Source of the DNA: Pseudonocardia sp. HH130629-09
Lineage (GTDB): Bacteria > Actinomycetota > Actinomycetes > Mycobacteriales > Pseudonocardiaceae
NCBI RefSeq assembly: GCF_001294645.1
Contig: NZ_CP011868.1
Span: 1,860,001 to 1,924,000 of the forward strand
Length of the DNA stretch: 64,000 nt
Direction of reading: 5' to 3'
Every line of letters begins with the position of its first letter. Positions within the stretch are counted from its first letter, which is position 1. The notes below the pieces were generated by a model. The model had not been told where the DNA came from. It did not search any database and saw only the letters and a list, made by a program, of their open reading frames with translations. The translations under genes and the position numbers were made by a program. Below are positions 42,724-51,015 of this stretch, one piece after another.

Positions 42724-43506
42724 CCCCGGCTCCGCCGCGGGCCGGTCGCGGCCCTCGAGCTCGTCCAGGCGCGCGCTGGCCCGGCCGAGCTGGCGGGCCA
42801 TCTCGTCGAGCCGGGCCTGCAACAGCGCCATCTCCGCGGTGAGCACGGCGACCGCACCCGCGGCGGCGACCGGGTCGCCGATCACCCCGTCGGCCGCCTC
42901 GTCCCCGTGCGGGTCGGGGCGCTCGCCGAACCCCGCCGTGTCGGGTGTCGTCAGCGGGCCCGCCGCGACGTCGTCGGGCAGCAGGGTGAGCTCGGCCAGC
43001 TCGGCGAAGCGCTGCGCCGACAGCACCGGACGCGCCCCGGCGCAGCGCAGGCACACCGGTTCCAGCCGGCGCCAGCCGTGCTGCCCGGAGCCGGTGTCGG
43101 CCAGCACCGCGACCCGCGCCCCGCAGCGGCACGGCCGCATCCGGATCGTGCGCACCCGCTGCCGGGCGTAACGCAGGCCCAGCTCGTAGCGGCGGAACCG
43201 GCCGGAGGCGGCCACCTCGAGCAGGACCGCGCCCTGGTGCTCGGGCGCACACGCCAGCTCGCGGGCGTCGTCGGCGGTGTGGAAGCAGTAGAACCCGCAG
43301 TCGCACCACCGCGACGGGCAGGCGTGCCGGCAACCGTGCGCGCACACCGCGTCGTCGACGGTGCGGTAGACGTGCGCCCGCCCGAGTGTCACACCGCTGA
43401 AGCCCGCCGTCGTGCCGTCCGCGGACAGCATGGGGAAGGCCAGCTTGTGGCCCTCCAGCGGGCCGGTCGGGTACTCCAGCGGGGTTCGGCGGAACAGCCC
43501 GCGCAC
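42706..43506 (-). CDS. Cys-rich hypothetical protein with C-terminal coiled coil
   Basis: 266 aa; family not recognised. The N-terminal half has four Cys/His clusters: CAHGCRHACPSRWCDCGFYC (about residues 55-74), HTADDARELACAPEH, MRPCRCGARV and PVCLRCAGARP, suggesting one or more zinc sites. The C-terminal quarter is a predicted coiled coil (AVLTAEMALLQARLDEMARQ, LGRASARLDELEG). No signal peptide or membrane segment. It is preceded by a 55-codon gene four bases upstream. The GTG start at 43506 is the first in frame. Confidence 0.75.
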   Translation of the reverse strand: MRGLFRRTPLEYPTGPLEGHKLAFPMLSADGTTAGFSGVTLGRAHVYRTVDDAVCAHGCRHACPSRWCDCGFYCFHTADDARELACAPEHQGAVLLEVAASGRFRRYELGLRYARQRVRTIRMRPCRCGARVAVLADTGSGQHGWRRLEPVCLRCAGARPVLSAQRFAELAELTLLPDDVAAGPLTTPDTAGFGERPDPHGDEAADGVIGDPVAAAGAVAVLTAEMALLQARLDEMARQLGRASARLDELEGRDRPAAEPGSEPDR

Positions 43507-43510
43507 CCGG

Positions 43511-43678
43511 TCAGTCCTCGCGGGACCCCGAGTGCGCCGGCTGCTCGAGCGCCGGCGTCCACTCGGTGAACTCGGGCTCGACGGTGCGCCCCGGACGCGG
43601 GCGCTCCTGGGCGTCGGCCACCCGGTCGGCCTCGTGGTCCACGGCGAATCCCTCGGAGATCTTGCGGCCCAGCCTCAT
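43511..43678 (-). CDS. Small acidic protein, 55 aa, upstream of the Cys-rich protein
   Basis: Reads MRLGRKISEGFAVDHEADRV at the start and TEWTPALEQPAHSGSRED at the end. It begins at ATG 43678 (a GGAGGCG site lies just upstream) and ends four bases before the start of the Cys-rich gene, so the two are probably cotranscribed. Charged, soluble, no domain recognised. The position, start signal and normal codon use support a real gene. Confidence 0.65.
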   Translation of the reverse strand: MRLGRKISEGFAVDHEADRVADAQERPRPGRTVEPEFTEWTPALEQPAHSGSRED

Positions 43679-43860
43679 GACGCCTCCCGTGTGCTCCGGG
43701 TCCCGGCCACCTGGTGGACGTGGCCTCCATCACCAGGCTGACCGTTCGTCGCGGGGTTGTCCAGGGCGGAACGGGTGAGGAGCAGACGGGACGGATCACA
43801 GCCGGCGCCCGGTCCGGCGTCGGTAACGTCGTGTGCCGGAACGGGGACCGGGGGTCAGCG

Positions 43861-45018
43861 ATGCGGGGCGAGGCGCGCTACGGGCTCGAGCACGAGCTCG
43901 CGCTGCTGCAGGACGACGGGACGGTCGCCGACCACCGGTCGCTGACCCACGCGGAGGTCGCGGCCGTCGTCGACGAGCTGCCGGAGCTGCCCGACGACCA
44001 GTCGGACCTGCGGATCGGCGACGCCGGCATCCGCTGCAAGCGCTGGTACGCCGAGGGCTACGAGCGTCTCGACCCCGACGGCGAGCTGCTCCGGTTCGAT
44101 CCCAAGGGCATCGAGATCCGGACCTGCGTGCACGACTCGGTCGAGGCCGCCGTGGACGCGCTGGCCGCCGACGCCGTCACCCTGGCCGGGGTGGCCGCCC
44201 GGCACGGGCTGCGACCGGTCGCGTTCGGCCACCACCCGGAGCTGTCGGCCTACCGGCTGGACCCGCCGCCCAACGCCCACGAGCGGGCCCTGATGGCGGC
44301 CTCGCCGGAGGAGCGGACCTCCCACCTGCACATGGTCACCTGGGGCCCGGACCTGAACCTGTCGTTCCCGGAGTCGGGGACCGATCCCCGTGTGCTGGCC
44401 GACGCGGCGGCGAAGCTGACCTTCTACAGCCCGTACCTGGTGCCGTGGTCGTTCTCCTCACCGTTCCGCGACGGCCGCCCGTGGGGCGGGCTGTCGGCGC
44501 GCACCGCACGCCGCACCGGCCCGCGCCCCGCCGCGCTGGCCTACCTGCCGCCCGGCACCCCGCTGCTGGCGACCGACCCCAGCCTGGTGCGGCACGCGGG
44601 CATCCCCGGCGAGGTGGGGCGGATCGAGTTCAAGGCGTTCGACGCCGTGCCGGTGGTCGTGGGGGAGGAGCCCGCCGAGGGTGTGGGCACCGAGCTGCCG
44701 GCGGCGCTGCTGAGCCTGCTGACCGGCCTGCTGCGCGACGACACGCTGCCCGGCCGTCGCCGCACCCCGGACGCGGCGGCGCACCGCCGCTCGGCGCTGC
44801 GGGGCTGGTCGGACGCGGCGGTCCGGGTGGGGTCCCACGCCGTCCTCGACGCCGCGACCGCGGCGCTGGCCGGCGACGACGCCCACCTCGCGCGGCTGGC
44901 GTCGCTGGCCCGGCGGCTGGCGCGCCGGGAGACCCCCGCGGACCGGATGCTGGCCCGCCACCGCGCGGGCGGCGGCATCCCGGGGCTCGGGCACCCGGTG
45001 CCACGCGGGACCGGCTGA
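43861..45018 (+). CDS. Glutamate-cysteine ligase family 2 (YbdK/EgtA-like) protein
   Basis: 385 aa. Carboxylate-amine ligase fold of the GCS2 type: YGLEHELALLQDDG near the N-terminus (metal/substrate Glu residues), FDPKGIEIRTCVHDSVEAAV, TSHLHMVTWGPDLNLSFPES, YSPYLVPWSFSSPFRDG and GRIEFKAFDAVP. Members ligate glutamate or other acids to amines using ATP; EgtA (ergothioneine pathway) and YbdK are relatives. No egt genes are adjacent, so substrate is open. ATG 43861. Confidence 0.85.
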   Translation: MRGEARYGLEHELALLQDDGTVADHRSLTHAEVAAVVDELPELPDDQSDLRIGDAGIRCKRWYAEGYERLDPDGELLRFDPKGIEIRTCVHDSVEAAVDALAADAVTLAGVAARHGLRPVAFGHHPELSAYRLDPPPNAHERALMAASPEERTSHLHMVTWGPDLNLSFPESGTDPRVLADAAAKLTFYSPYLVPWSFSSPFRDGRPWGGLSARTARRTGPRPAALAYLPPGTPLLATDPSLVRHAGIPGEVGRIEFKAFDAVPVVVGEEPAEGVGTELPAALLSLLTGLLRDDTLPGRRRTPDAAAHRRSALRGWSDAAVRVGSHAVLDAATAALAGDDAHLARLASLARRLARRETPADRMLARHRAGGGIPGLGHPVPRGTG

Positions 45019-45065
45019 CCCGCGGACCGGCCGACCGTGGGCGGGGCGGACCGTCTGACCCGCGG

Positions 45066-45169
45066 GCCGGCGCGGACCGGCGGAGCCGCGGGCCGGCGCG
45101 GACCGGCGGAGCCGCGGGCCGGCGCGGACCGGCGGAGCCGCGGGCCGGCGCGGACCGGCGGAGCCGCGG
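45066..45169. repeat. Four perfect 26-bp tandem repeats
   Basis: Four exact copies of a 26-bp unit starting gccggcgcggaccggcggag, followed by a degenerate part-copy, between the GCS2-like gene and the terminator before panB. Intergenic and open in several frames by composition only. Confidence 0.95.
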
Positions 45170-45212
45170 GCCGGAGCGGGTCGACGCGGACCGGAGCGGG
45201 CCGGCGGACCGG

Positions 45213-45243
45213 CGGGGCCCCGGCGACGCGCGCCGGGGCCCCG
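45213..45243. terminator. 13-bp perfect hairpin between GCS2-like and panB genes
   Basis: CGGGGCCCCGGCG and CGCCGGGGCCCCG pair perfectly around acgcg, between two convergent genes and seven bases from the panB stop. Likely a bidirectional terminator. Confidence 0.8.
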
Positions 45244-45250
45244 GCACGGC

Positions 45251-46105
45251 TCAGCGGTAGCTGTGCTCCTCGGCGGGGTACTCGCCGTGCGCCACGTCGG
45301 CGGCGAACGCGGCCGCGGCGTCGTGCAGCGCCGAGCCCAGCTCCGCGTACTTCTTGACGAAGCGCGGCACCTTCCCGCGGTTCATCCCGGCCATGTCCGA
45401 CCAGACGAGCACCTGGGCGTCGCAGTCGGGCCCCGCGCCGATCCCCACGGTCGGGATCCGCAGCTCCCCGGTCACCCGCTTGGCGACGTCGGCGGGCACC
45501 ATCTCCAGCACGACGGCGAACGCGCCCGCCTCCTGCACGGCCAGCGCGTCCTCGACGAGCCGGTCGGCGGCGTCGCCGCGGCCCTGGATGCGGAACCCGC
45601 CCAGCGCGTGCTCGCTCTGCGGGGTGAACCCGAGGTGGCCCATCACCGGCACACCGGAGGCGGTGAGCGCCTCGACCTGCGGCGCGAACCGCGCACCGCC
45701 CTCGAGCTTGACCGCGTGCGCCCCGCCCTCCTTCATGAACCGGAACGCCGTCTCCTGCGCCTGCGAGGGGGAGATCTGGTAGCTCCCGAACGGCAGGTCG
45801 GCGACGACGAGCGCGCTGCGGGCGCCGCGCACCACGGCCCGGGTCAGCGGGATCAGGTCGTCGACCGTGACCGGGATGGTGTTGTCGTGGCCGAACACGT
45901 TGTTGCCCGCGGAGTCGCCGACGAGCAGCACCGGGATGCCGGCGTCGTCGAAGATCTCGGCGGAGTAGACGTCGTAGGCGGTCAGCATCGGCCAGCGCCG
46001 ACCCTCCTGCTTCCACTGCAGCAGGTGGTGGACGCGGGTCCGTTTCGGCGGGGTCGCGGGCGCCCGGTACGGGGCCGCCACCTCTCCGCTCTCCTGTGTG
46101 CTCAC
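45251..46105 (-). CDS. panB: 3-methyl-2-oxobutanoate hydroxymethyltransferase
   Basis: 284 aa, standard PanB length. Motifs: [40 protein letters not shown] (metal Asp), [36 protein letters not shown] and [18 protein letters not shown]. It makes ketopantoate from ketoisovalerate and methylene-tetrahydrofolate, the first committed step to pantothenate and CoA. GTG start at 46105. The divergent neighbour (46271) is a secreted hydrolase, followed by glnA2; the same panB / hydrolase / glnA2 neighbourhood occurs in Mycobacterium tuberculosis (Rv2225-Rv2222c). Confidence 0.96.
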   Translation of the reverse strand: MSTQESGEVAAPYRAPATPPKRTRVHHLLQWKQEGRRWPMLTAYDVYSAEIFDDAGIPVLLVGDSAGNNVFGHDNTIPVTVDDLIPLTRAVVRGARSALVVADLPFGSYQISPSQAQETAFRFMKEGGAHAVKLEGGARFAPQVEALTASGVPVMGHLGFTPQSEHALGGFRIQGRGDAADRLVEDALAVQEAGAFAVVLEMVPADVAKRVTGELRIPTVGIGAGPDCDAQVLVWSDMAGMNRGKVPRFVKKYAELGSALHDAAAAFAADVAHGEYPAEEHSYR

Positions 46106-46270
46106 CGGTGAGCTCCTTCCGTGCCTCGAGGCCCACGCTGGTCGTGGGTCCCCGGGTTCGCCGTCGATGGCGGACGCCAGGGTGGCAGCGCACGGCCCGG
46201 ACCGCCCCGTGGTGTGGGCACCCTCACCCGCGCCGCGACCCGCGACCGGTCACCGTCGGAGGTCGGTGGC

Positions 46271-47911
46271 ATGCTCACGGTCATGCTCCGTCGGCTGTTG
46301 CGACCACGTGCCCACCGACCAGAGGCACCGGCCCCGGCCGGCCGGCGGATGCGCCCGGCCGCGCTCGCCGTGCTCGGCGCGGCGACCCTCGTGCTGGTCG
46401 GCGCCTGCGCCGACGCGGGCACCGGTGACCGGTCGCAGGCCGCGCAGAACCCGCCGGAGCTCGCGCAGTTCTACGACCAGCAGCTGCAGTGGGGCCCCTG
46501 CGCGGACTACGCCCCCACCGCGGCCGACGCGCAGACCTACGCCGACCCGCAGTTCGACTGCACCCGGGTGACCGTGCCGCAGGACTACGCGCAGCCCGGC
46601 GACGGGAAGACGATGCAGATCGCGCTGCTGCGCAAGAAGGCGACCGGAGCGAAGATCGGCTCGCTGTTCGCCGACCCGGGCGGCCCCGGCGCCTCGGGCA
46701 CCTCCTTCGTCGCGCGCCAGGCCTCCACCTGGGCCACCAACGGCCTGGGCGACCGGTTCGACCTGGTCGGGTTCGACCCGCGCGGCACCGGCGCCAGCCA
46801 GCCGCGGATCCAGTGCCTCACCGACGCCGAGAACGACGAGGAGCGCACGAAGGTCTTCGCCGACCCCTCGCCCGCCGGGATCGCCGCCGCCGAGGCCGAC
46901 AGCCGTCAGTTCGCCGAGCGCTGCACCCAGCGCACCGGCGCCGACGTGCTGGCCAACGTGGGCACCCGCGACGTCGCGAAGGACATGGACGTCATGCGGG
47001 CCGCCGTCGGCGACCAGAAGATGACCTACGCCGGATTCTCCTACGGCACCGAGCTCGGCACCGCCTACGCCGAGGCGTTCCCGCAGAACGTCCGCGCGCT
47101 GCTGCTCGACGGCGCGATCGACCCCACGCAGTCGACCATCGACTCCACGGTGAAGCAGAACGCCGGGTTCCAGCTCGCGTTCGACAACTTCGCCAAGGAC
47201 TGCACCAGCCGCCCCGGCTGCCCGCTGGGCACCGACCCCGCGAAGGCGACCCAGGCGTTCCAGGCGATCATGCGCCCGTTGATCGACCGGCCCGCGCGGG
47301 TGGGCGACGGGCGCATCCTGAGCTTCTCCGACGCCCAGACCGGGGTCAGCCAGGCGCTGTACGTGTCCCAGCTGTGGCCGGCGCTGCAGCAGGGGATCTC
47401 GCAGGTCGCGAACGGCAACGGCGACCTGCTGATGCGCCTGGCCGACCTCTACTACGAGCGCGACGAGCAGGGCCGCTACTCCAACATGCTGCAGGCCTTC
47501 CAGGCGATCAGCTGTGTCAACCAGCCGGCGATCACGGAGCCGTCGGAGGCACTGGAGCTGGCGAAGCGGGCCGACGAGGCCGCCCCGTTCCGCTCCACCG
47601 GCCGCGGCCCGGTCGGCGCCCGCGACGCGTGTGCGTTCTGGCCGGTCCCGCCCACCAGCGAGCCGCACACGCCGAAGGTCGACGGGCTCCCGCCGGTCGT
47701 CGTGGTGTCGGTCACCGGTGACCCGGCCACGCCGTACCAGGCCGGGGTCGACCTGGCGCAGCAGCTGAACGGCAGCCTGATCAAGGTCAACGGCAACCAG
47801 CACACCGCATCGCTGCAGGGTGACGCGTGCACCGACAAGCTCGCGATCGACTATCTGGTGAACCTCACGCTCCCGCCGCAGGGCGCGGAGTGCACGCTCG
47901 CGCCCAGCTGA
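46271..47911 (+). CDS. Secreted lipoprotein alpha/beta hydrolase (CaeA/Hip1-like)
   Basis: 546 aa. Signal peptide with lipobox LVLVGAC (Cys near residue 46), so it is probably membrane-anchored outside. Hydrolase core: LFADPGGPGASGTSF (oxyanion loop), DLVGFDPRGTGASQP, TYAGFSYGTELGTAYAE (nucleophile Ser), VVSVTGDPATPYQAG (Asp) and NGNQHTASLQGDAC (His) in a TAP-like C-terminal domain. Such proteins are extracellular tripeptidyl aminopeptidases or esterases; the M. tuberculosis neighbour in the same synteny block is CaeA/Hip1. ATG 46271. Confidence 0.9.
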   Translation: MLTVMLRRLLRPRAHRPEAPAPAGRRMRPAALAVLGAATLVLVGACADAGTGDRSQAAQNPPELAQFYDQQLQWGPCADYAPTAADAQTYADPQFDCTRVTVPQDYAQPGDGKTMQIALLRKKATGAKIGSLFADPGGPGASGTSFVARQASTWATNGLGDRFDLVGFDPRGTGASQPRIQCLTDAENDEERTKVFADPSPAGIAAAEADSRQFAERCTQRTGADVLANVGTRDVAKDMDVMRAAVGDQKMTYAGFSYGTELGTAYAEAFPQNVRALLLDGAIDPTQSTIDSTVKQNAGFQLAFDNFAKDCTSRPGCPLGTDPAKATQAFQAIMRPLIDRPARVGDGRILSFSDAQTGVSQALYVSQLWPALQQGISQVANGNGDLLMRLADLYYERDEQGRYSNMLQAFQAISCVNQPAITEPSEALELAKRADEAAPFRSTGRGPVGARDACAFWPVPPTSEPHTPKVDGLPPVVVVSVTGDPATPYQAGVDLAQQLNGSLIKVNGNQHTASLQGDACTDKLAIDYLVNLTLPPQGAECTLAPS

Positions 47912-47921
47912 GGGCCGTGGC

Positions 47922-47966
47922 CGGGGGTGTGCGGGCGACCACGACCGGGTCGGCCGCACACCCCCG
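47922..47966. terminator. Hairpin between the lipoprotein hydrolase gene and glnA2
   Basis: CGGGGGTGTGCGG pairs perfectly with CCGCACACCCCCG across 19 bases that themselves can pair (CGACC/GGTCG). It begins ten bases after the hydrolase stop. Likely a terminator separating the two same-strand genes. Confidence 0.8.
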
Positions 47967-48004
47967 AAACATCCGTGTAACACGGGCTTCCTAGGCTCCG
48001 CCGC

Positions 48005-49348
48005 ATGGACCGCCAGCAGGAGTTCGTGCTCCGCACACTCGAGGAACGCGACATCCGTTTCGTCCGTCTCTGGTTCACGGACGTGCTCGGCTACCTCAAG
48101 TCGGTGGCGGTGGCCCCGGCCGAGCTGGAGGGCGCCTTCGCCGAGGGCATCGGCTTCGACGGCTCGGCCATCGAGGGTTTCGCGCGCGTCTACGAGTCCG
48201 ACATGGTCGCCAAGCCCGACCCGTCGACGTTCCAGGTCCTGCCCTGGGAGACCGCCTCGGGCGAGCACTACTCGGCGCGGATGTTCTGCGACATCGCCAT
48301 GCCCGACGGGTCGCCGTCCTGGGCCGACCCGCGGCACGTGCTGACCCGCGCGCTGAACAAGGCCGGTGAGGCCGGGTTCACCTGCTACGTGCACCCGGAG
48401 ATCGAGTTCTACCTGCTCCGCGACCTGCCCGGCGACGGCAGCCGGCCCGTCCCGGCGGACTCCGGCGGCTACTTCGACCAGGCCAGCCACGACGTCGCCC
48501 CGCACTTCCGGCGCAACACCATCGAGACGCTGGAGTCGATGGGCATCTCGGTGGAGTTCTCCCACCACGAGGGCGGCCCCGGCCAGCAGGAGATCGACCT
48601 GCGCTACGCCGACGCGCTGACCATGGCCGACAACCTCATGACTTTCCGCTACGTCGTGAAGGAGGTCGCGCTCACCCAGGACGTGCGGGCCTCGTTCATG
48701 CCCAAGCCGTTCTCCGAGCACCCCGGCTCGGCGATGCACACGCACTTCTCGCTCTTCGAGGGCGACCACAACGCCTTCCACGACCCGGACGACCCCTACG
48801 AGCTGTCCGCGACCGGCAAGGCGTTCGTCGCCGGGGTGCTCAAGCACGCCCGGGAGATCACCGCCGTCACCAACCAGTGGGTCAACTCCTACAAGCGCCT
48901 CATCACCGGCGGCGAGGCCCCGACCGCGGTCTCCTGGGGCCACGCGAACCGCTCCGCGCTGGTCCGGGTCCCGATGTACTCGCCGGGCAAGTCGTCGTCG
49001 CGCCGGGTGGAGGTCCGTACCCTGGACTCCGCGTGCAACCCCTACCTCGCCTACGCGGTCATCCTGGGCGCCGGCCTCACCGGCATCCAGAAGGGCTACG
49101 AGCTGCCCCCGCCCACCGAGGACGACGTGTGGGCCCTGACCGACACCGAGCGCCGGGCGCTGGGCTACGAGCTGCTCCCGCAGAACCTCACCGAGGCGCT
49201 CGACGTCATGGAGAAGAGCGAGCTCGTCGCCGAGTACCTCGGCGAGCACGTGTTCGACTTCTTCCTGCGCAACAAGCGGTCCGAGTGGGACGCCTACCGC
49301 CGGAACGTGACACCGCACGAGCTCGCCACGTACCTTCCGGTCCTGTGA
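48005..49348 (+). CDS. glnA2: Type I glutamine synthetase paralogue GlnA2
   Basis: 447 aa. Glutamine synthetase motifs: GIGFDGSAIEGFARVYESD, HPEIEFYLLRD, FSHHEGGPGQQEIDLRYADA, AMHTHFSLFEGDHN, NSYKRLITGGEAPTAVSWGH and SSSRRVEVRTLDSACNPYLA. The place next to a caeA-like gene and panB identifies the GlnA2 paralogue. GlnA2-type proteins may be minor glutamine synthetases or gamma-glutamylpolyamine synthetases. Its stop overlaps the start of a broken cupin gene (GTGA), so the two were once coupled. glnE lies 6.8 kb on, beyond the IS island. Confidence 0.93.
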   Translation: MDRQQEFVLRTLEERDIRFVRLWFTDVLGYLKSVAVAPAELEGAFAEGIGFDGSAIEGFARVYESDMVAKPDPSTFQVLPWETASGEHYSARMFCDIAMPDGSPSWADPRHVLTRALNKAGEAGFTCYVHPEIEFYLLRDLPGDGSRPVPADSGGYFDQASHDVAPHFRRNTIETLESMGISVEFSHHEGGPGQQEIDLRYADALTMADNLMTFRYVVKEVALTQDVRASFMPKPFSEHPGSAMHTHFSLFEGDHNAFHDPDDPYELSATGKAFVAGVLKHAREITAVTNQWVNSYKRLITGGEAPTAVSWGHANRSALVRVPMYSPGKSSSRRVEVRTLDSACNPYLAYAVILGAGLTGIQKGYELPPPTEDDVWALTDTERRALGYELLPQNLTEALDVMEKSELVAEYLGEHVFDFFLRNKRSEWDAYRRNVTPHELATYLPVL

Positions 49349-49829
49349 GCGGCTTCGACGAAGAAGAGATCATCCTGGGCCCGTTGCCGTAGGGCATCAC
49401 GCGGGCCGGCGAGGGCCAGTACAAACGGGTGTGGAACGTGCTGGGCCACACCTACTGGGCGAAGGCGGTCAGCGAGACCAGCTTCGCCTTCGAGACCCTC
49501 GACCCGCCGGGCACCGGGGTGCCGCCGCACGTGCACACCACCCAGGACGAGCACATCCACGTCCTGGACGGCGTGTTCACGCTCTGCCTGGACGGGCAGT
49601 GGGAGAAGGCCGGGTCGGGCGACACCGTCCTCATGCCCAAGGGTCTGCCGCACGCCTACTACAACAAGGAGCGGGGCGACGCGCGCGCCCTGTTCTGGGT
49701 GAGCCCGGCCGGCTGGCCCACCTGTTCGACCGGCTGGACCACCTGACCGACCCGGCCGAGGTCGTCCGGCAGTCGGCCCTGCACGACGTCGACTTCCTGC
49801 CCCCGGGCAGCGTCCCGGGCGCCGACTAG
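49345..49829 (+). pseudogene. Cupin-domain gene, broken by a nonsense codon and a frameshift
   Basis: GTG 49345 overlaps the glnA2 stop. The frame reads VSGFDEEEIILGPLP, then TAG at 49390-49392 (GAG expected in a PEGI context). It continues GITRAGEGQYKRVWNVLGHT, VPPHVHTTQDEHIHVLDGVF (cupin motif 1) and GLPHAYYNKERG (motif 2), then shifts near 49708-49712 where one C appears missing; the tail RLAHLFDRLDHLTDPAEVV is in the next frame. The stop TAG belongs to the ACTAGT site at the IS boundary. Function before decay unknown. Confidence 0.85.
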
Positions 49830-49830
49830 T

Positions 49831-50938
49831 TGTGATGTCCAGGGAGGTTGTACCGCCCGGGATCGGTGAGTCTGTCTGACAGACGAAGGCCTCCGGTTGT
49901 GAAGTGGAGCTGTCTAGGAACCGCTTCACTGACCGGAGGCCTCCGTGTCCCACGCTAACGCCGCCCTGACCCCGCGCGCCCGGCTGCGGCTCGCTCAACT
50001 CGTCGTCGAGCACGGCTGGACCCACACCGCAGCGGCGAAGATGTTCATGGTCTCGCCACGGACAGTGTCGAAATGGTCCGACCGCTACCGGACCGAGGGG
50101 CCGGCCGGGATGGTCGACCGCAGCTCACGGCCGCAGCTCTCACCGAGCAGGACCAGTGCTCGTGCGGTCCGGCGGATCGTGCGTCTGCGCTGGCGGCACC
50201 GGCTGGGCCCGATCCAGATCGCCGGGCGCCTGGGCATGGCCGCCTCGACCGTGCACGCAGTCCTGGTGCGCTGCCGGATCAACCGGCTCTCCCGCATCGA
50301 CCGGGTCACCGGCGAACCGCTACGCCGCTACGAGCACCCCCACCCCGGCTCGCTGATCCACGTCGACGTCACCAAATTCGCCAACATCCCCGACGGCGGG
50401 GGCTGGCGCTACCTGGGCAGACAGCAAGGCCTCCGCAATCAGGCGGCCACCGCTCGGCGCACCGGTCAACGAGGCAAGTACTACCGCCCGGCCATCGGGA
50501 CCGCCTACGTCCACACCGTGATCGACGACCACTCCCGCACCGCCTACGCCGAGATCTGCGCCGATGAGAAGGCGGCCACCGCAATCGGCGTACTCGGGCG
50601 CGCGGTCGCCTGGTTCGCCGAGCGCGGCGTCACCGTCGAGCGAGTCCTGTCCGACAACGGTTCGGCCTACAAGTCCCACGCCTGGCGCGACGCCTGCGCC
50701 GAGCTCGCCATCACCCACAAGCGAACCCGCCCCTACCGACCGCAGACCAACGGCAAGATCGAAAGATTCCATCGGACCCTGGCCGACGGCTGGGCCTACG
50801 CCCGACTCTATGAGTCGACCCGCCAACGCAACGACGCCCTACCCGACTGGATGCACTTCTACAATCACCACCGCGCTCACTCCGCCATCGGCGGCCAGCC
50901 ACCGATCAACAGGCTGACCAACCTCCCTGGACATCACA
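49831..50938 (+). mobile_element. IS481-family element A (right end later invaded by IS256)
   Basis: 1108 bp with perfect 20-bp terminal inverted repeats: TGTGATGTCCAGGGAGGTTG at 49831-49850 and its complement at 50919-50938. Left flank ACTAGT. Its last eight bases (ACATCACA) are duplicated at 52344-52351 by the IS256-family insertion, so the original element ended directly at CCTAGT (52352-52357). A partial relative lies at 19235-19372. Confidence 0.93.
49890..49939 (+). promoter_or_regulatory. Hairpin upstream of the IS481 A transposase
   Basis: CCTCCGGT pairs with ACCGGAGG, and inside it GTGAAG pairs with CTTCAC, forming a long stem-loop that ends six bases before the transposase GTG. The same core (GTGAAGTGGAGC to CCGCTTCAC) is kept in the remnant at 19235-19372. 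Such structures usually block transposase expression from outside transcription. Confidence 0.6.
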
Positions 50939-51015
50939 GGGCCTGTCTCGTGATCGGTGTTTCGGCGTCGTTGCTCAGTAGGTCTCGGCTCCCGGCCAGC
51001 GGTCACCGAACGTGA
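49945..51015 (+). CDS. IS481-family transposase A, C-terminus altered
   Basis: 356 aa as it now reads. N-terminal helix-turn-helix ARLRLAQLVVEHGWTHTAAA, VSPRTVSKWSDRYR; integrase core with D in YVHTVIDDHSRTAY, D in RVLSDNGSAYKS and E in QTNGKIERFHRTL. The frame runs through the right inverted repeat. Before the IS256 insertion it would have read PGHHT and stopped at the TAG of the flanking CCTAGT target. Now about 25 foreign codons from the IS256 end follow. The core is intact; activity of the element is doubtful because its end is displaced. Confidence 0.9.
   Translation: MSHANAALTPRARLRLAQLVVEHGWTHTAAAKMFMVSPRTVSKWSDRYRTEGPAGMVDRSSRPQLSPSRTSARAVRRIVRLRWRHRLGPIQIAGRLGMAASTVHAVLVRCRINRLSRIDRVTGEPLRRYEHPHPGSLIHVDVTKFANIPDGGGWRYLGRQQGLRNQAATARRTGQRGKYYRPAIGTAYVHTVIDDHSRTAYAEICADEKAATAIGVLGRAVAWFAERGVTVERVLSDNGSAYKSHAWRDACAELAITHKRTRPYRPQTNGKIERFHRTLADGWAYARLYESTRQRNDALPDWMHFYNHHRAHSAIGGQPPINRLTNLPGHHRACLVIGVSASLLSRSRLPASGHRT

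Noticed and set aside
46250..49318. Very long open frame on the strand opposite the hydrolase and glnA2 genes (about 1000 codons)
   Set aside because: Composition artefact of GC-rich DNA; the opposite strand carries two well-conserved proteins over the same span.
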